A stretch of DNA of 64,000 bases, from the NCBI GenBank assembly GCA_022414725.1, contig CM039464.1:60433908-60497907 (forward strand), written 5' to 3'. The translations under genes and the position numbers were made by a program. Below the pieces are notes generated by a model. That model did no database searches and was not told where the DNA came from. It saw nothing but the letters and a program-made list of their open reading frames with translations. Source of the DNA: Microglena sp. YARC. Its lineage: Eukaryota; Chlorophyta; Chlorophyceae; Chlamydomonadales; Chlamydomonadaceae. Positions 45,580 through 54,857 of this stretch are shown one piece after another. Every line of letters starts with the position of its first letter. Positions within the stretch are counted from its first letter, which is position 1.

Positions 45580-45827
45580 CACCTGTTTTTTAAGTGGAAA
45601 TTGGGAAGTTTAATTTTACTGTTCCACCGACTGTTCATTTCCGCACAGGAAAGAGAGAGAGAGAGAGAGTCGGGGACGAGGTGCCGCAGACCCAGAGGAT
45701 TCAGAGGATCGCGTACAAGAGAGGTCACAAAGATGCTGTACCGCTTCTGATAGAAATGTGGTATGAACACAATGGTAAGTTGTATAAACCCTAACCCCAC
45801 GGTGGGGTTTAGGGTGCCCAAACGGAG

Positions 45828-45834
45828 TATAAAT
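45828..45834 (+). promoter_or_regulatory. TATA-like box
   Basis: TATAAAT about 60 bp upstream of ATG 45,889. Confidence 0.35.
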
Positions 45835-45888
45835 TCTGGGAACAGGTTCGACAACACAGTAAACTCTCAACTCTCAACTCTCGACGAT

Positions 45889-46484
45889 ATGTTTCAACAG
45901 GTTGACAACTTCGAGTTCACGAACACGGCCCAGCTGTTTCGCTACCACTTGTGGTTCAACGGAGGACCCTCAACGATCATTTGGAAACCGGTCGCCCCAA
46001 AGATGTGTGCTCCAACATGGGTTTCGCTGATCACTACAAATTCATGAAAGAGACGAGGGATCTCCTCAAGAGTCACAGCAAACCGTCGAGCCCCTACCAC
46101 CCTCGGTACCTCGAGTTCATGGTGCACGAGGCGACTGTCATTCTGACGAAAGCTCAGAATGACAGTACACTACTGGTCAACGATATGCCTGGGTTCGACG
46201 ACACGTTCCAGCACGTCCGCTACTACTTCTGGATGGGAGACTCCCCCATTGATGTACTGGAATGTACGGAGTTCGAGCCCCTGGCCATCGCCCTGGGTTA
46301 CACTGGGCTCAACCACTTCGTTCGACAGTCCAGGAAACAAATGAAAAAGGACAGCAAACCGAATAGCGACCTCCGTCAAGCCTACCTCGATTTCATGGTG
46401 TACGAGGGGACTGTGGTGCTAGAAAAAGCTGAAGCGATCCGTGCACTTCAACTGTACTTCCGAAAGGGGCCCACTTGCGAGTAA
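45889..46484 (+). pseudogene. Two-repeat protein of unknown family, one frameshift
   Basis: ATG 45,889 ('MFQQVDNFEF'). A shift near 45,965 joins the first frame to the longer frame ending at 46,484. The ~197-residue product is two tandem copies of a ~75-residue unit. Copy A has 'FRYHLWFNG', 'DHYKFMKETRDLLKSHSKP' and 'PRYLEFMVHEATVILTKAQN'. Copy B has 'VRYYFWMGDSPIDVLE', 'NHFVRQSRKQMKKDSKP' and 'QAYLDFMVYEGTVVLEKAEA'. The unit looks helical and ends in a strongly conserved (Y)L(E/D)FMV(H/Y)E. No known domain is recognised. Confidence 0.65.
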
Positions 46485-46825
46485 TCTTCTGGGCTTCTGG
46501 TGCAAAGCGCTGGATGACACTGTCAATCCGCGGATCCCATCAGAGATTCCAGATTGTCCAAGTATGTCCGCGACCCTGCTTCTCATTTAGCTATTGTGTC
46601 ACTGAATTGAGCAACACGTCTAGCAACAGTACTTCCATTTATTTTTAAATTTGATTGTAACAACGATGATTAAATGATGCTGCTCCATGATTTCCCTCTC
46701 TCTCTCCCTGTCTCACACGCAAACGTCGATAAATCTCGATAGAATGAATGTAGAAACCACCCCCATCCAGCAATCGACCCCACGCAAACTGCGGATCACG
46801 GTCAAATGTATTCATACACATGTAG
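46485..46825. other. Intergenic between converging genes
   Basis: No gene seen; a TCTC microsatellite occurs near 46,695. Confidence 0.5.
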
Positions 46826-48115
46826 TCAGTCAATGTTCAACGTCAGAAACTCTCTGTTCAGTCGGCTTCTGCACACTGAATAAGCAGGGTCAACGATAAC
46901 TTTCCTCCACACGCGCTGGATCACGCGAACGCGTCGGTCTACCTCGACTGCCGCATCTTCTACAATCATCCTTTGCATTTTTCTTCGATTCTTATTCCAC
47001 CTGATAATTTTGAACGGATCCGCCATCTTCGCCATAGCGTGCGCAGGGTACGCGCGGTACTCGTCTAAAATTAAACAAATTACTGAATACCGTTCCTTTT
47101 TTTTCAGCTGTATCAGAGCGGTGTCTTTGCTGAGTGCTGCCACGACGACGAGATTGCGTTCTCTCTCGGATGCCTCGAAAAGCGACCACATGTCGAAAGA
47201 ATCTATAGGTTTCTTCGCGTCCACCGTGCTTTCTAGGATGGTTTCCGCTTGGCTCTGATTTACGACGATCCTCCGGTCGTTGGGAATCGAGTTCTGATCG
47301 GCCCACTTATCAAAGCATTGACGGCAAAATTCTAGTATAACCGTGTTCTTTAGAGATGTCGGAAGACATGAGCGACTGATAGACAACTTCCCATACTTTT
47401 CGACCCAGACACGCAGTACAGTCTTCTTCGTCGCGGCGCTTATTTGATCTCGATTGTCGTCATCGTCATCCTCCCAAAGCTCTCGATCTTCGTAATCTGT
47501 GTAGTACGTGTACATTCTCCTCCGTATTTCTTGCGGGTAAGTGGTGTGTTCAACGTAGAACTTCATTTCTAGCATCGTCTGCACGATGTTAGAGACGTCC
47601 CCGTTTCCGGAATTGATGTACGCGTTGCAGAGGCGTGAGTCCCTGCGTAGGACACATCCTACGTCATTCAGAGCCGTCTGCAGATGAGTCCGCCTGGCAT
47701 CCATGACCGCATGCATCTGAGCATGTCTTTCATCGCGTGCTGCCTCCTTCGCGAGCCTACATTTCATTACGTCATCGACGAGCTGGCTCAACACATCCTC
47801 CTGTATGAATTCTCTTTCCATGATTGAGGCGAGACGAGCGAAATGCTGCGGATCGGACACCACTTCACCTCCTAAATGATCCGCAACGATCTTCTCGCGT
47901 ATACGACGCTTCCGTTCAGCTTCCCACCGGGCCCCCAGTCTTGGCTTAGAAGCCACTTTGGAAGCGTACGCGGCCGTGACATCATCAATGCGGAACAACC
48001 TAATATTATTCGATATCAAGCACCCGAGCTGCGAGAGCTCATTCTCGTTCAGGTGGAACTCCGACTTTGCTCGTGAGGCCGTGATGCGCGAGGAGGCCGC
48101 ATGATAGTCGTCCAT
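46826..48115 (-). CDS. 429-residue 'DSRL-MLEMKF' protein
   Basis: Uninterrupted frame from ATG 48,115. The N-terminus is basic and helical. Residues ~160-200 carry the core 'LRRDSRLCNAYINSGNGD' plus 'MLEMKFYVEHTTYPQ', shared with the broken gene at 23,985-25,035. An acidic run ('LWEDDDDDNRD') follows, and the C-terminus 'RRVRVIQRVWRKVIVDPAYS' and 'CRSRLNREF' is the same module that ends the NPNITW-repeat protein (31,046). The IQ-like 'IQRxWR' piece could bind a helical partner. I do not recognise a named family; the module sharing suggests a virus-specific modular group. Confidence 0.78.
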   Translation of the reverse strand: MDDYHAASSRITASRAKSEFHLNENELSQLGCLISNNIRLFRIDDVTAAYASKVASKPRLGARWEAERKRRIREKIVADHLGGEVVSDPQHFARLASIMEREFIQEDVLSQLVDDVMKCRLAKEAARDERHAQMHAVMDARRTHLQTALNDVGCVLRRDSRLCNAYINSGNGDVSNIVQTMLEMKFYVEHTTYPQEIRRRMYTYYTDYEDRELWEDDDDDNRDQISAATKKTVLRVWVEKYGKLSISRSCLPTSLKNTVILEFCRQCFDKWADQNSIPNDRRIVVNQSQAETILESTVDAKKPIDSFDMWSLFEASERERNLVVVAALSKDTALIQLKKKERYSVICLILDEYRAYPAHAMAKMADPFKIIRWNKNRRKMQRMIVEDAAVEVDRRVRVIQRVWRKVIVDPAYSVCRSRLNREFLTLNID

Positions 48116-48182
48116 GGTCTGTACTTTCTGAGTGTAACGTCTCTTACAGTTGTTGCGGTTCTCAAATCAAGTGAAAATCTCC

Positions 48183-48588
48183 TTATAATGAATCCTCGAA
48201 AAGCTCCCAGGTCCCCTTTACACTGTCCACTGAGTTTGCTCCTTTTCTTGTAAACCCAAGTAGTTTAATGAAACGATACACTGTTTTAGTTGATAATCGT
48301 AAATTGCGAGTGCTTTTGAAAAATGCAACAACACCTCTTGCGGTTGTGCATTTAGTTGACAATAAAAACGATTTTAACATATTCTTGTTCGTCTCAAAAA
48401 GTTTGCTTACAAATTCAAGTCGTTTTCGATTCACACCAAAGCGTTTCCACCTCCACAGAGTAGAGCGACTGATGTTCGTAATCATACAAGTTTTTAACAC
48501 ACCCAATTCAGAAACCATTCTTAACGCCAATTTTCTAACGGCGATGTCGATATCTGATATATGTTTCATTTTACTGTTCCGCTGACTG
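48183..48588 (-). mobile_element. Tc1/mariner-like transposase remnant with terminal repeat
   Basis: The terminal repeat CAGTCAGCGGAACAGTAAAA (48,588 inward, TA outside) contains the start codon of the ORF (ATG 48,569, 'MKHISDIDIAVRKL'). The ~128-residue product has two helix-turn-helix segments ('MITNISRSTLWRWKRFG' and 'STKTVYRFIKLLGFTRKG'), as in the paired-like DNA-binding domain of Tc1 transposases. The catalytic DDE/D domain is absent; the frame stops at 48,183 next to the promoter of the 48,115 gene. It is therefore a truncated or binding-only transposase. Confidence 0.75.
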
Positions 48589-48598
48589 TAGAGGAGTG

Positions 48599-49945
48599 TC
48601 AACTAACTTGATCATGGGTACCCGATGTTGTTCGCTTGAGCAAACTGAACACATTTCTGAAAAAGGAGCCTAACCTGCTGTCTCTAGAGTTCGCCCGGGC
48701 CCTAAACTCAAGTCCAGCCACCTCTGGATCCATGAGCAGCTTGCAGATATCTGCGTGGCCTTCCTTGGCAGCTTCCAACAATGCACTGCTGTTGACAGAG
48801 TTAGCCCTTGCCCTGAACTCAATTCCAGCCACCTCTGGATCCATCAGCAGCTTGCAGACATCTGCGTGACCTGCCTTGGCAACCGCACGCAAGGCCCAAC
48901 TGTTGTCGGAGTTCGCACGGGCCCTGTACTCAAGTCCAGCCACCCCTGGATCCATCAGCAGCTTGCAGACATCTGTGTGACCTGCCCTGGCAGCCGCCCG
49001 CAATACCCCGCTGTAGCAAGAGTTTGCTTGGGCCCTGTACTGAAGTCCAGCCACCTCTGGATCCATCAGCAGCTTGCAGACATTTGCGTGACCTTCCTTG
49101 GCAGCCGCCCACAATGCCCAGCTGTAGCAAGAGTTCGCTTGGGCCCTGTACTCAAGTCCAGCCACCTCTGGATCCATCAGCAGCTTGCAGACATTTGCGT
49201 GACCTACCCTGGCAGCCTCCCCCCACAGCTGTCGAAAGTGTTCGCCCTGGCCCTGAACTCAATTCCAGCCACCCCTGGATCCATCAGCATCTTGCAGACA
49301 TCTGCGTGACCTTCACTGGCAGTATCCAACAAGGCCCTGCTGTCTCTAGAGTTCGCCCGGGCCCTGAACTCGATTCCAGCCACATCTGGATCCATCAGCA
49401 TCTTGCAGACATCTGCGTGACCTTCCTTGGCAGCCTCACACAATGCCCAGCTGGCAAGAGTTCGCCTGGCCTGAACTCAATTCCAGCCACATCTGGATCC
49501 ATCAGCAGCTTGCAGACATTTGCGTGACCTTCCTTGGCAGCCGCCCCCAATGCCTGCTGTCTCAGAGTTCGCTTGGCCCTGTACTCAAGTCCAGCCACCT
49601 CTGGATCCATCAGCAGCTTGCAGACATCGACGTGACCGGCCTTGGCAGCCACATAGAGAAGCTTGTTTTCATTTTGGTTCGCCCTCAATTGTAAGCCATT
49701 AACCTGTACAAGAGGATTGGACACCAAGCATACTGCTAGAAGGTCTGCGCGCCCCCCTTTCGCCATCATATCTCCAACTCGCTGTGGTGGTGGATCAGTC
49801 CGGCAAGGGCATCCTGAAAATCTGTTGTGCATAGTTTTGCACACTAATACAATCTTGGGGTTGGAAGAGAATATGCAATACGATCAAGAATGTCATGGGG
49901 AACCGACGTTAGGAATGGAAACGATGATTGCGTGTGCGAATGCAT
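48599..49945 (-). pseudogene. F-box/ankyrin paralogue 1
   Basis: ATG 49,945 ('MHSHTQSS'), F-box-like 'SVPHDILDRI' and 'NPKIVLVCKTMHN', then 'MMAKGGRADLLAVCLVSNPL' and nine to ten 37-residue ankyrin-like repeats ('GHADVCKLLMDPEVAG', 111-bp period, for example 48,721 and 48,832). The last frame, 49,177-48,599, is intact and ends 'SGTHDQVS'. Shifts occur near 49,845, 49,560, 49,440 and 49,215. It lies 10 bp from the transposase terminal repeat. Confidence 0.82.
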
Positions 49946-49970
49946 TTCGATGAACATGTGTGTCAATCTA

Positions 49971-50080
49971 CAGTCGACGGAATACTAAAATGAAACTGCC
50001 TCGTGTACTGCACACCGTACGGTGTAATGGGTCACCGCATTATACCGTTTTTTGATGTTTCATTTTACTGTTCCTCGACT
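49971..50080 (+). mobile_element. Very short MITE (110 bp)
   Basis: Left end CAGTCGACGGAATACTAAAA with TA outside; right end, inward, AGTCGAGGAACAGTAAAATG. Between them lies only the CACACCGTACGGTGTAA hairpin and ~30 bp. It is a minimal member of the Tc1-like family. Confidence 0.8.
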
Positions 50081-50120
50081 TTAGAGTGGTCTGGTATGTC
50101 GTCTTGTGGACGATTGATAT

Positions 50121-50200
50121 CACATGGCTACCACTCTCGTGACGGCGGATCCTGTCGAGTCACATGGCTACCACTCTCGTCACTGCGGATCCTGTCGAGT
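50121..50200. repeat. 40-bp direct repeat, two copies
   Basis: CACATGGCTACCACTCTCGT and the following GCGGATCCTGTCGAGT are repeated with three base changes. No gene is seen from 50,081 to 50,350. Confidence 0.85.
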
Positions 50201-50460
50201 CAGTCACATGGAGATCACGTTTCCTTTGCCGCGTGGTCTTCATGCAGGATGCGTTTGATTTCTTCGTGTATTTTGGCGTACTTGATTTTGGACATGTCCG
50301 GGTACGACGACCGATGAGGACATTATTTAATTTTATTCTCAAAAGTATTTTATAATATGTTCAACCAAACATTTGACGCAAGCACAGCACTGTCAAGTTT
50401 TTCTTATGGGTTTTGTTCGGACACCTGTCCAAACTATTAAACTGTGATCTGCAACGCATT

Positions 50461-50898
50461 ATGGTTTCGCATCCATTTGTTGTGCATTTGATTGGAATCG
50501 CTACATTTTTCTTTCTTTTTACAATATTGGACCCAAGCAACAAAAACCACATATCGATTGTATGGTTCAAGACTATATTTGTATACACAATATTCATTAT
50601 AATGACCAAGTCAAAGTGGTACTTTATTGCACCAATATTAGGACTTTTGTTGATAGACCAAACACTAAAAAAGCACGTAGCCATCCAAACAGAACGCGGT
50701 GACGATACAGATAAATTACAAAAAATACAAAAAGATATCAGCAATATATTAGTCATAATTATTCTATCATTGATTTTCATCGGAGCCGCGCATTATATGT
50801 ATCTGCAACGCATAGAATACAAAAACGATTTTTCGATGACCAAATTTTTCTTTGGAGTAACAACTTGCAAAACTAAAACACCGACGTACAAAACATAA
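50461..50898 (+). CDS. Multi-pass membrane protein
   Basis: ATG 50,461 ('MVSHPFVVHLIGIATFFF'); 145 residues with about four hydrophobic segments ('FKTIFVYTIFIIM', 'WYFIAPILGLLLI', 'ISNILVIIILSLIFIGAAHY') and a polar loop ('QTERGDDTDKLQKIQKD'). The end 'SMTKFFFGVTTCKT' resembles the C-termini of small membrane proteins that I recall from large algal viruses. An upstream ATG at 50,357 starts a short frame ending at 50,440 that would join this one after a one-base shift, so the native N-terminus may be longer. AT-rich. Confidence 0.65.
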   Translation: MVSHPFVVHLIGIATFFFLFTILDPSNKNHISIVWFKTIFVYTIFIIMTKSKWYFIAPILGLLLIDQTLKKHVAIQTERGDDTDKLQKIQKDISNILVIIILSLIFIGAAHYMYLQRIEYKNDFSMTKFFFGVTTCKTKTPTYKT

Positions 50899-50944
50899 TT
50901 GTCATAAAACCAATTCATTCAATATTTGTAACCGATACTGTCTT

Positions 50945-51024
50945 CAGTCGGCGGAACAGTAAAATGAAACATATATATCAGATGGAAATAAACGACATCG
51001 CCGTTAGAAAATTGGCGTTGTAAC
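50945..51024 (+). mobile_element. Tc1-like terminal repeat with transposase N-terminal scrap
   Basis: CAGTCGGCGGAACAGTAAAA followed by ATG 50,964. The next bases, GACATCGCCGTTAGAAAATT, match the transposase at 48,530-48,550, and the frame stops within 20 codons. A second decayed copy of the transposase start. Confidence 0.8.
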
Positions 51025-51101
51025 ATGCCTTCCAAATAGAGAGAATCATGTCACACACAAACACCTCTAAAACATAAGCTCAATCTGGACTATATTTTAA
51101 T

Positions 51102-51260
51102 GGGCGTTCCTGCCTCCCGGCCGATTTTGACTGGTTCGAAACATGGTATGGAGCGGATTTGTGATTCCTTGGTGCGATGTCTCAAGCTAGCGAGTCGTTC
51201 AAGAGGCTCTAAATCCTGATTAGAAAATTTAAAAAAATCGGCCGGGAGGCAGGAACGCCC
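51102..51260. mobile_element. Second-family MITE (about 159 bp)
   Basis: Perfect inverted ends: GGGCGTTCCTGCCTCCCGGC at the left and its reverse complement at the right, with CGATTTT continuing the symmetry. The interior includes TGTCTCAAGCTAG and GATTCCTTGG, shared with 33,890-33,980 and 53,605-53,640. Confidence 0.88.
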
Positions 51261-51479
51261 ATGTTTTTCAATGCGTGTTCCATGCATTTGATGCGTTATT
51301 ATAACACGCCTCGACGGACAATAAGTACGGGTTTGGCATCTTCCCCTCCCCCATTTTCTGACTTAGGTGTTAAAACTTCTGTGTTTATTGGTTTTACAAG
51401 AAAAACAAAAACAACACTTATTTTTTTTGGCATTTTGGGCATGTTGCGTTTAAAATCTCACATATAATATATGCATGTC

Positions 51480-52685
51480 ATGAAAATACCATATTTGTTA
51501 ACAATAATACTTGGACTAGTTGGCTCATGCACAAGCATAATATTACCATTAAATGAACAAAGCATTTCTCGACCAAGTAAACGATTATAGAAGAATTCAC
51601 TGCTCTCCACCAGTTTCATTTAATCCAGCAATTTCAATATCCGCACAAACATGGTCCGATTACCTTGCGAAAGAAAATAAGTTCGAACATAGCGATTTCA
51701 GGTCGATATGGAGAGAACCTTGGTTTGTTTTCGTTTTCAGCTTTAAATACCATAAATTTAACGCATTATTATACCAGGTCGGTAAGTTTGTGGTACGATG
51801 AAGTTGACTTCTACGATTTCAATACGCCCCGTTTTTCTCCATCTACTGGTCATTTTACACAATTAGTTTGGAAAGCTACCACAGAAATCGGTATCGGTAT
51901 TTCGTATTCAGAATCTAACAACAATATTCTTGTGTGTATGCAATACTACGTTCGTGGAAATGAAAACAGTGTTGCAGAATTTCAAAAAAATGTACTGACA
52001 GGAAATTATAAATCTCCCATTCTTGAGAACTGCAACCTACCTAGATCACCATCACCATCACACAACATTCACCATCACCATCACCTCCTCGACCATCACC
52101 ATCACCATCACCATCACCATCTCCTCGACCACAACAATCACCATCACCATCTCCTCTACCCCCTATCAAGACTCCAAAGAAGGTGAAGAAGGTCAAGAAA
52201 TCGACCACGCACCACAACGAAATCGACCACAACATTCACCACAAAAATCGCCATCACATCGACCACAACAATCACCATCTCCTAGACCACAACCGCGACC
52301 ACCAATGTCTCAATCTCCATCACCCATACAAATTAATGAGTATATAAAGGTGACAACCCGTTACCCTTTTTCACAAATTCCATCTCCGGACGAAATTGCA
52401 GTAACTTACGTAAATGATACTCTTTGTCCAGCATATATCAACCTACTAAATCGCGAAAACATGATACAAAATACTTGTAAAGTACAATTGGTATCATCCA
52501 CTGCTGTATACTATGGGTCTTGGGTGTACGGTATTAGTTATAATCGGTTTAGAGAGATGTTACAAAGTTCGTATTTTACAACTGAAGCAAAGTTACCATG
52601 CGGTAGCACGGTCGCTGTGTATAACGTATCAACAAATGATTCATTCAGATATGCCGCCAATCGCGAAACGTGTTTAATTGTATAA
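51480..52685 (+). pseudogene. Secreted CAP-domain protein with Ser-Pro linker
   Basis: ATG 51,480 gives a clear signal peptide ('MKIPYLLTIILGLVGSC'). Shifting frames then show a CAP (SCP/PR-1) domain: 'FLDQVNDYRRIHCSPP', 'SAQTWSDYLAKENKFEHSDF', 'SVSLWYDEV' and the hallmark 'GHFTQLVWKAT'. A CACCAT-rich stretch (52,040-52,170) encodes, in the matching frame, an alternating Ser-Pro linker; other frames show it as His or Thr-Ile runs. The last frame, to 52,685, encodes a ~110-residue Cys-containing domain ('LCPAYINLLNRENMIQNTC', 'LPCGSTVAVYNVS') that I do not recognise. At least three shifts. CAP proteins act outside the cell, in wall, adhesion or effector roles. Confidence 0.78.
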
Positions 52686-53124
52686 TTTGAATGATATCCC
52701 TGAAACCAGATACAGGCAATGAATGATCTGCGGAAGACGACGACGTCTTGCGAACTCCCACGTTTTCCGCCATCTTTCTGTCGTCGAATGTTCTGTAGTC
52801 GAATGTTCATCGCACACTGTTCACGGTCAAATACAGACTGTATTAGTGTAAGTGTAGATTCGAACCCGTCGAGCACCTGCAAATAGATTGATGAAATAAG
52901 CTTCTTCAGTCAATAATAGTGTTCCAAGGATCCGTCATCACCGCACAACTCTATTATTCGATGACCATCATCGACAAAGATTTCCCCATCTTGAAACTGT
53001 TCGACTTGCGGTAAGATGGCAGGGGAATTACTGGCTCTGGTGCAATGCTCATCGCAGTCTCGTAGGCTCGTGAACATGAAGATGACGCGGCGTCTTCTTC
53101 GCCAACGATTTTGAAATGTAACTT
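52686..53124. other. No confident gene
   Basis: Overlapping frames on the minus strand (52,910-53,208) show no family features. Confidence 0.4.
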
Positions 53125-53421
53125 TACGGAACATACAGCTGGGGACAATTTTAAAATCATGCTTTTGCAATCCTCACACATGCAGTACGTTGTTAAGGTC
53201 TGGCACAAGACAAGCAGTCCTCCAAGGAGTGCATTCCAAAAAAAGAAGGGTGCACGGTTTTATGATTGCTATGGTGCAGTTCCACCATGGAGAACAGCAA
53301 GTTGTTTGTAAACCGTGACCTGAATGCAACCATCAACATCCACAATTGCTTTACAATTTACCCCACCCGCCCGGAATTCTTGCGAGGCCCAAGACATATT
53401 GCAAACTGGAAGTTGAGGTAG
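53125..53421 (+). pseudogene. Possible Fanzor/TnpB C-terminal remnant
   Basis: Frame one (to about 53,290) reads 'QYVVKVWHKTSS' and 'KKGARFYDCYGA'. Frame two (53,296-53,421) reads 'FVNRDLNATINIHNCF'. The NRDxNAxxNI motif is the third RuvC motif of TnpB-like nucleases and their eukaryotic/viral relatives (Fanzor), where it follows a zinc finger. The finger cysteines are not intact here and nothing of the rest of the nuclease is seen, so this is a scrap at best. Confidence 0.42.
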
Positions 53422-53481
53422 GCAGAATAATTGATTACAAGCTGACAATTTCTTTGTAGCAGATTAAGAACGTTCATTATT

Positions 53482-53770
53482 TCTTTTCAGTCCCGCTGAC
53501 TGTAGCAGCGTAAGAACGTGCGAGGAACATCTCCATGTCCGATGCCCTTGAGCCCACAGAAACGAATCCACTCGAGAGTCGGGTATGGAGATTGTGATTC
53601 ATCAGGTGCTGATGTCTCAAGCTAGCTCTAAATCTGATTAAAAAAATATTATATATGAAACTTTGTCTGGATATCTCTTTTACAAGGGGCACTATTTAGT
53701 ATTTTCTGTTCCGCTGACTGTAGCAGCGTAAGAACGTGTGAGGAACATCTCAATTGCCACCAAACCCATG
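53482..53770. mobile_element. Duplicated Tc1-like end, two direct copies
   Basis: CCGCTGACTGTAGCAGCGTA and GAACGTGTGAGGAACATCTC (one base varying) occur at 53,492-53,530 and again at 53,711-53,750, each followed by ATGCC(C)TTGAGCCCACAG. The second copy overlaps the 3' flank of the Rpb3/11 gene, so the element end and gene-flank sequence were duplicated together. Confidence 0.7.
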
Positions 53771-53803
53771 CCTTGAGCCCACAGAAACGAATCCACTCGA
53801 GAG

Positions 53804-54855
53804 TCAGAGATTCCAGGTGCTCCGAACATACAACAGCCCCTCCAATAAGACATCCGAGTATGCCTCAGGGGATTCGTCCTGCCTCGCGAGCTGCATCTTA
53901 AATGTTATGTCGTCCACAAGAGGGTGCCGCTTGAAGTAGCCGACGAAACTCACACGGGACTTGCCGCCGCGCCGAATCCAAAGGTCGTACGCGAGCCCAT
54001 GTATTAAATTTCCAAGGTATGTCCAACCGGGAAAAAGAATGCTCCTCGCGCACCCGGGACGGTCGAGTCCTCAAACGAGACGCGCTCGGCACGGACGTCT
54101 TCCGAGAGATCAATGATGGCTCGGACAAGGAAGCGGAACCCTAGAAAAACGAGGTAGTAAGGGGACATGCTCGGGTTCACGCTCTCAACGAAAAAATCGA
54201 ACTTGTCGGGAACCGAGTCGTCGTCCAAAACAGGCTCCTTGTAACGAAAATAGCAAGAGCAGACTGGAGAATATCTCGCATGCTCCCGACCGGGAGCCAA
54301 GCCTCGCAGTCGCCGTGATGTTCACAGCCTCACCGATGCCGCCACACATGATGTTGGGGGCAAGACAGTAAGTAACACACTGTCACGCCGACTCCGCTGT
54401 CAACAGGAAACAGACGCTTCAAACGCTCCGTCTGGAACGAGACGCCTGACGCGTTACGAAACTACGAAGTCTCCGCTCACCACAATCAAACCACTCATTC
54501 CCGGTGTTCCGCACGGCCAAGGTGCATTGGTAGTTCGCCCGGGCGAAGTTCTCCAACTCGTTGGGAGTCAGACACAAAGGCACAAGCGACACACGGAGAG
54601 CCAACATCTCGTTGTGCATCACGGACGTGTTCTCAAGTACGCGCACACCACACCACCGCCCCCAGGAGGAACCACAGTGTCGAACGCCGCGGTCTCCACA
54701 CAAGCGATGATCGCACGACGCAACGAATTCACGATGCACAAGTCGACGCCAGAAAACTGAGAAGGACCTCCGATGTTACTAGGTATGAAGTGATCCGTAC
54801 CGACTGAGGGTGAAGGGATCACAGGAGCCAGAACGTCTCCTACACGAATCGACAT
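53804..54855 (-). pseudogene. RNA polymerase Rpb3/Rpb11-like fusion subunit
   Basis: ATG 54,855; stop TGA 53,806-53,804. The N-terminal part has the alpha-like dimerisation motif 'SGVDLCIVNSLRRAIIACV' and 'NTSVMHNEMLALRVSLVPL', hallmarks of Rpb3/AC40/RpoA. The C-terminal part has 'VGHTL' then, in the next frame, 'GNLIHGLAYDLW' and 'VSFVGYFKRHPLVDDITFKM', hallmarks of Rpb11/AC19. Fusion of the two in one gene is known in several giant-virus groups. It would seed assembly of a viral RNA polymerase. Shifts occur near 54,645, 54,360 and 54,000. The gene lies next to the ankyrin gene 54,858-56,296 on the same strand. Confidence 0.85.
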
Positions 54856-54857
54856 TT

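Noticed and set aside
51553..52200. Polyhistidine metal-binding protein
   Set aside because: The His runs appear only in one frame of a CACCAT repeat; the frame in line with the CAP domain gives Ser-Pro.
52041..52235. Gly/Asp-rich minus-strand ORF
   Set aside because: Antisense of the same CACCAT microsatellite.
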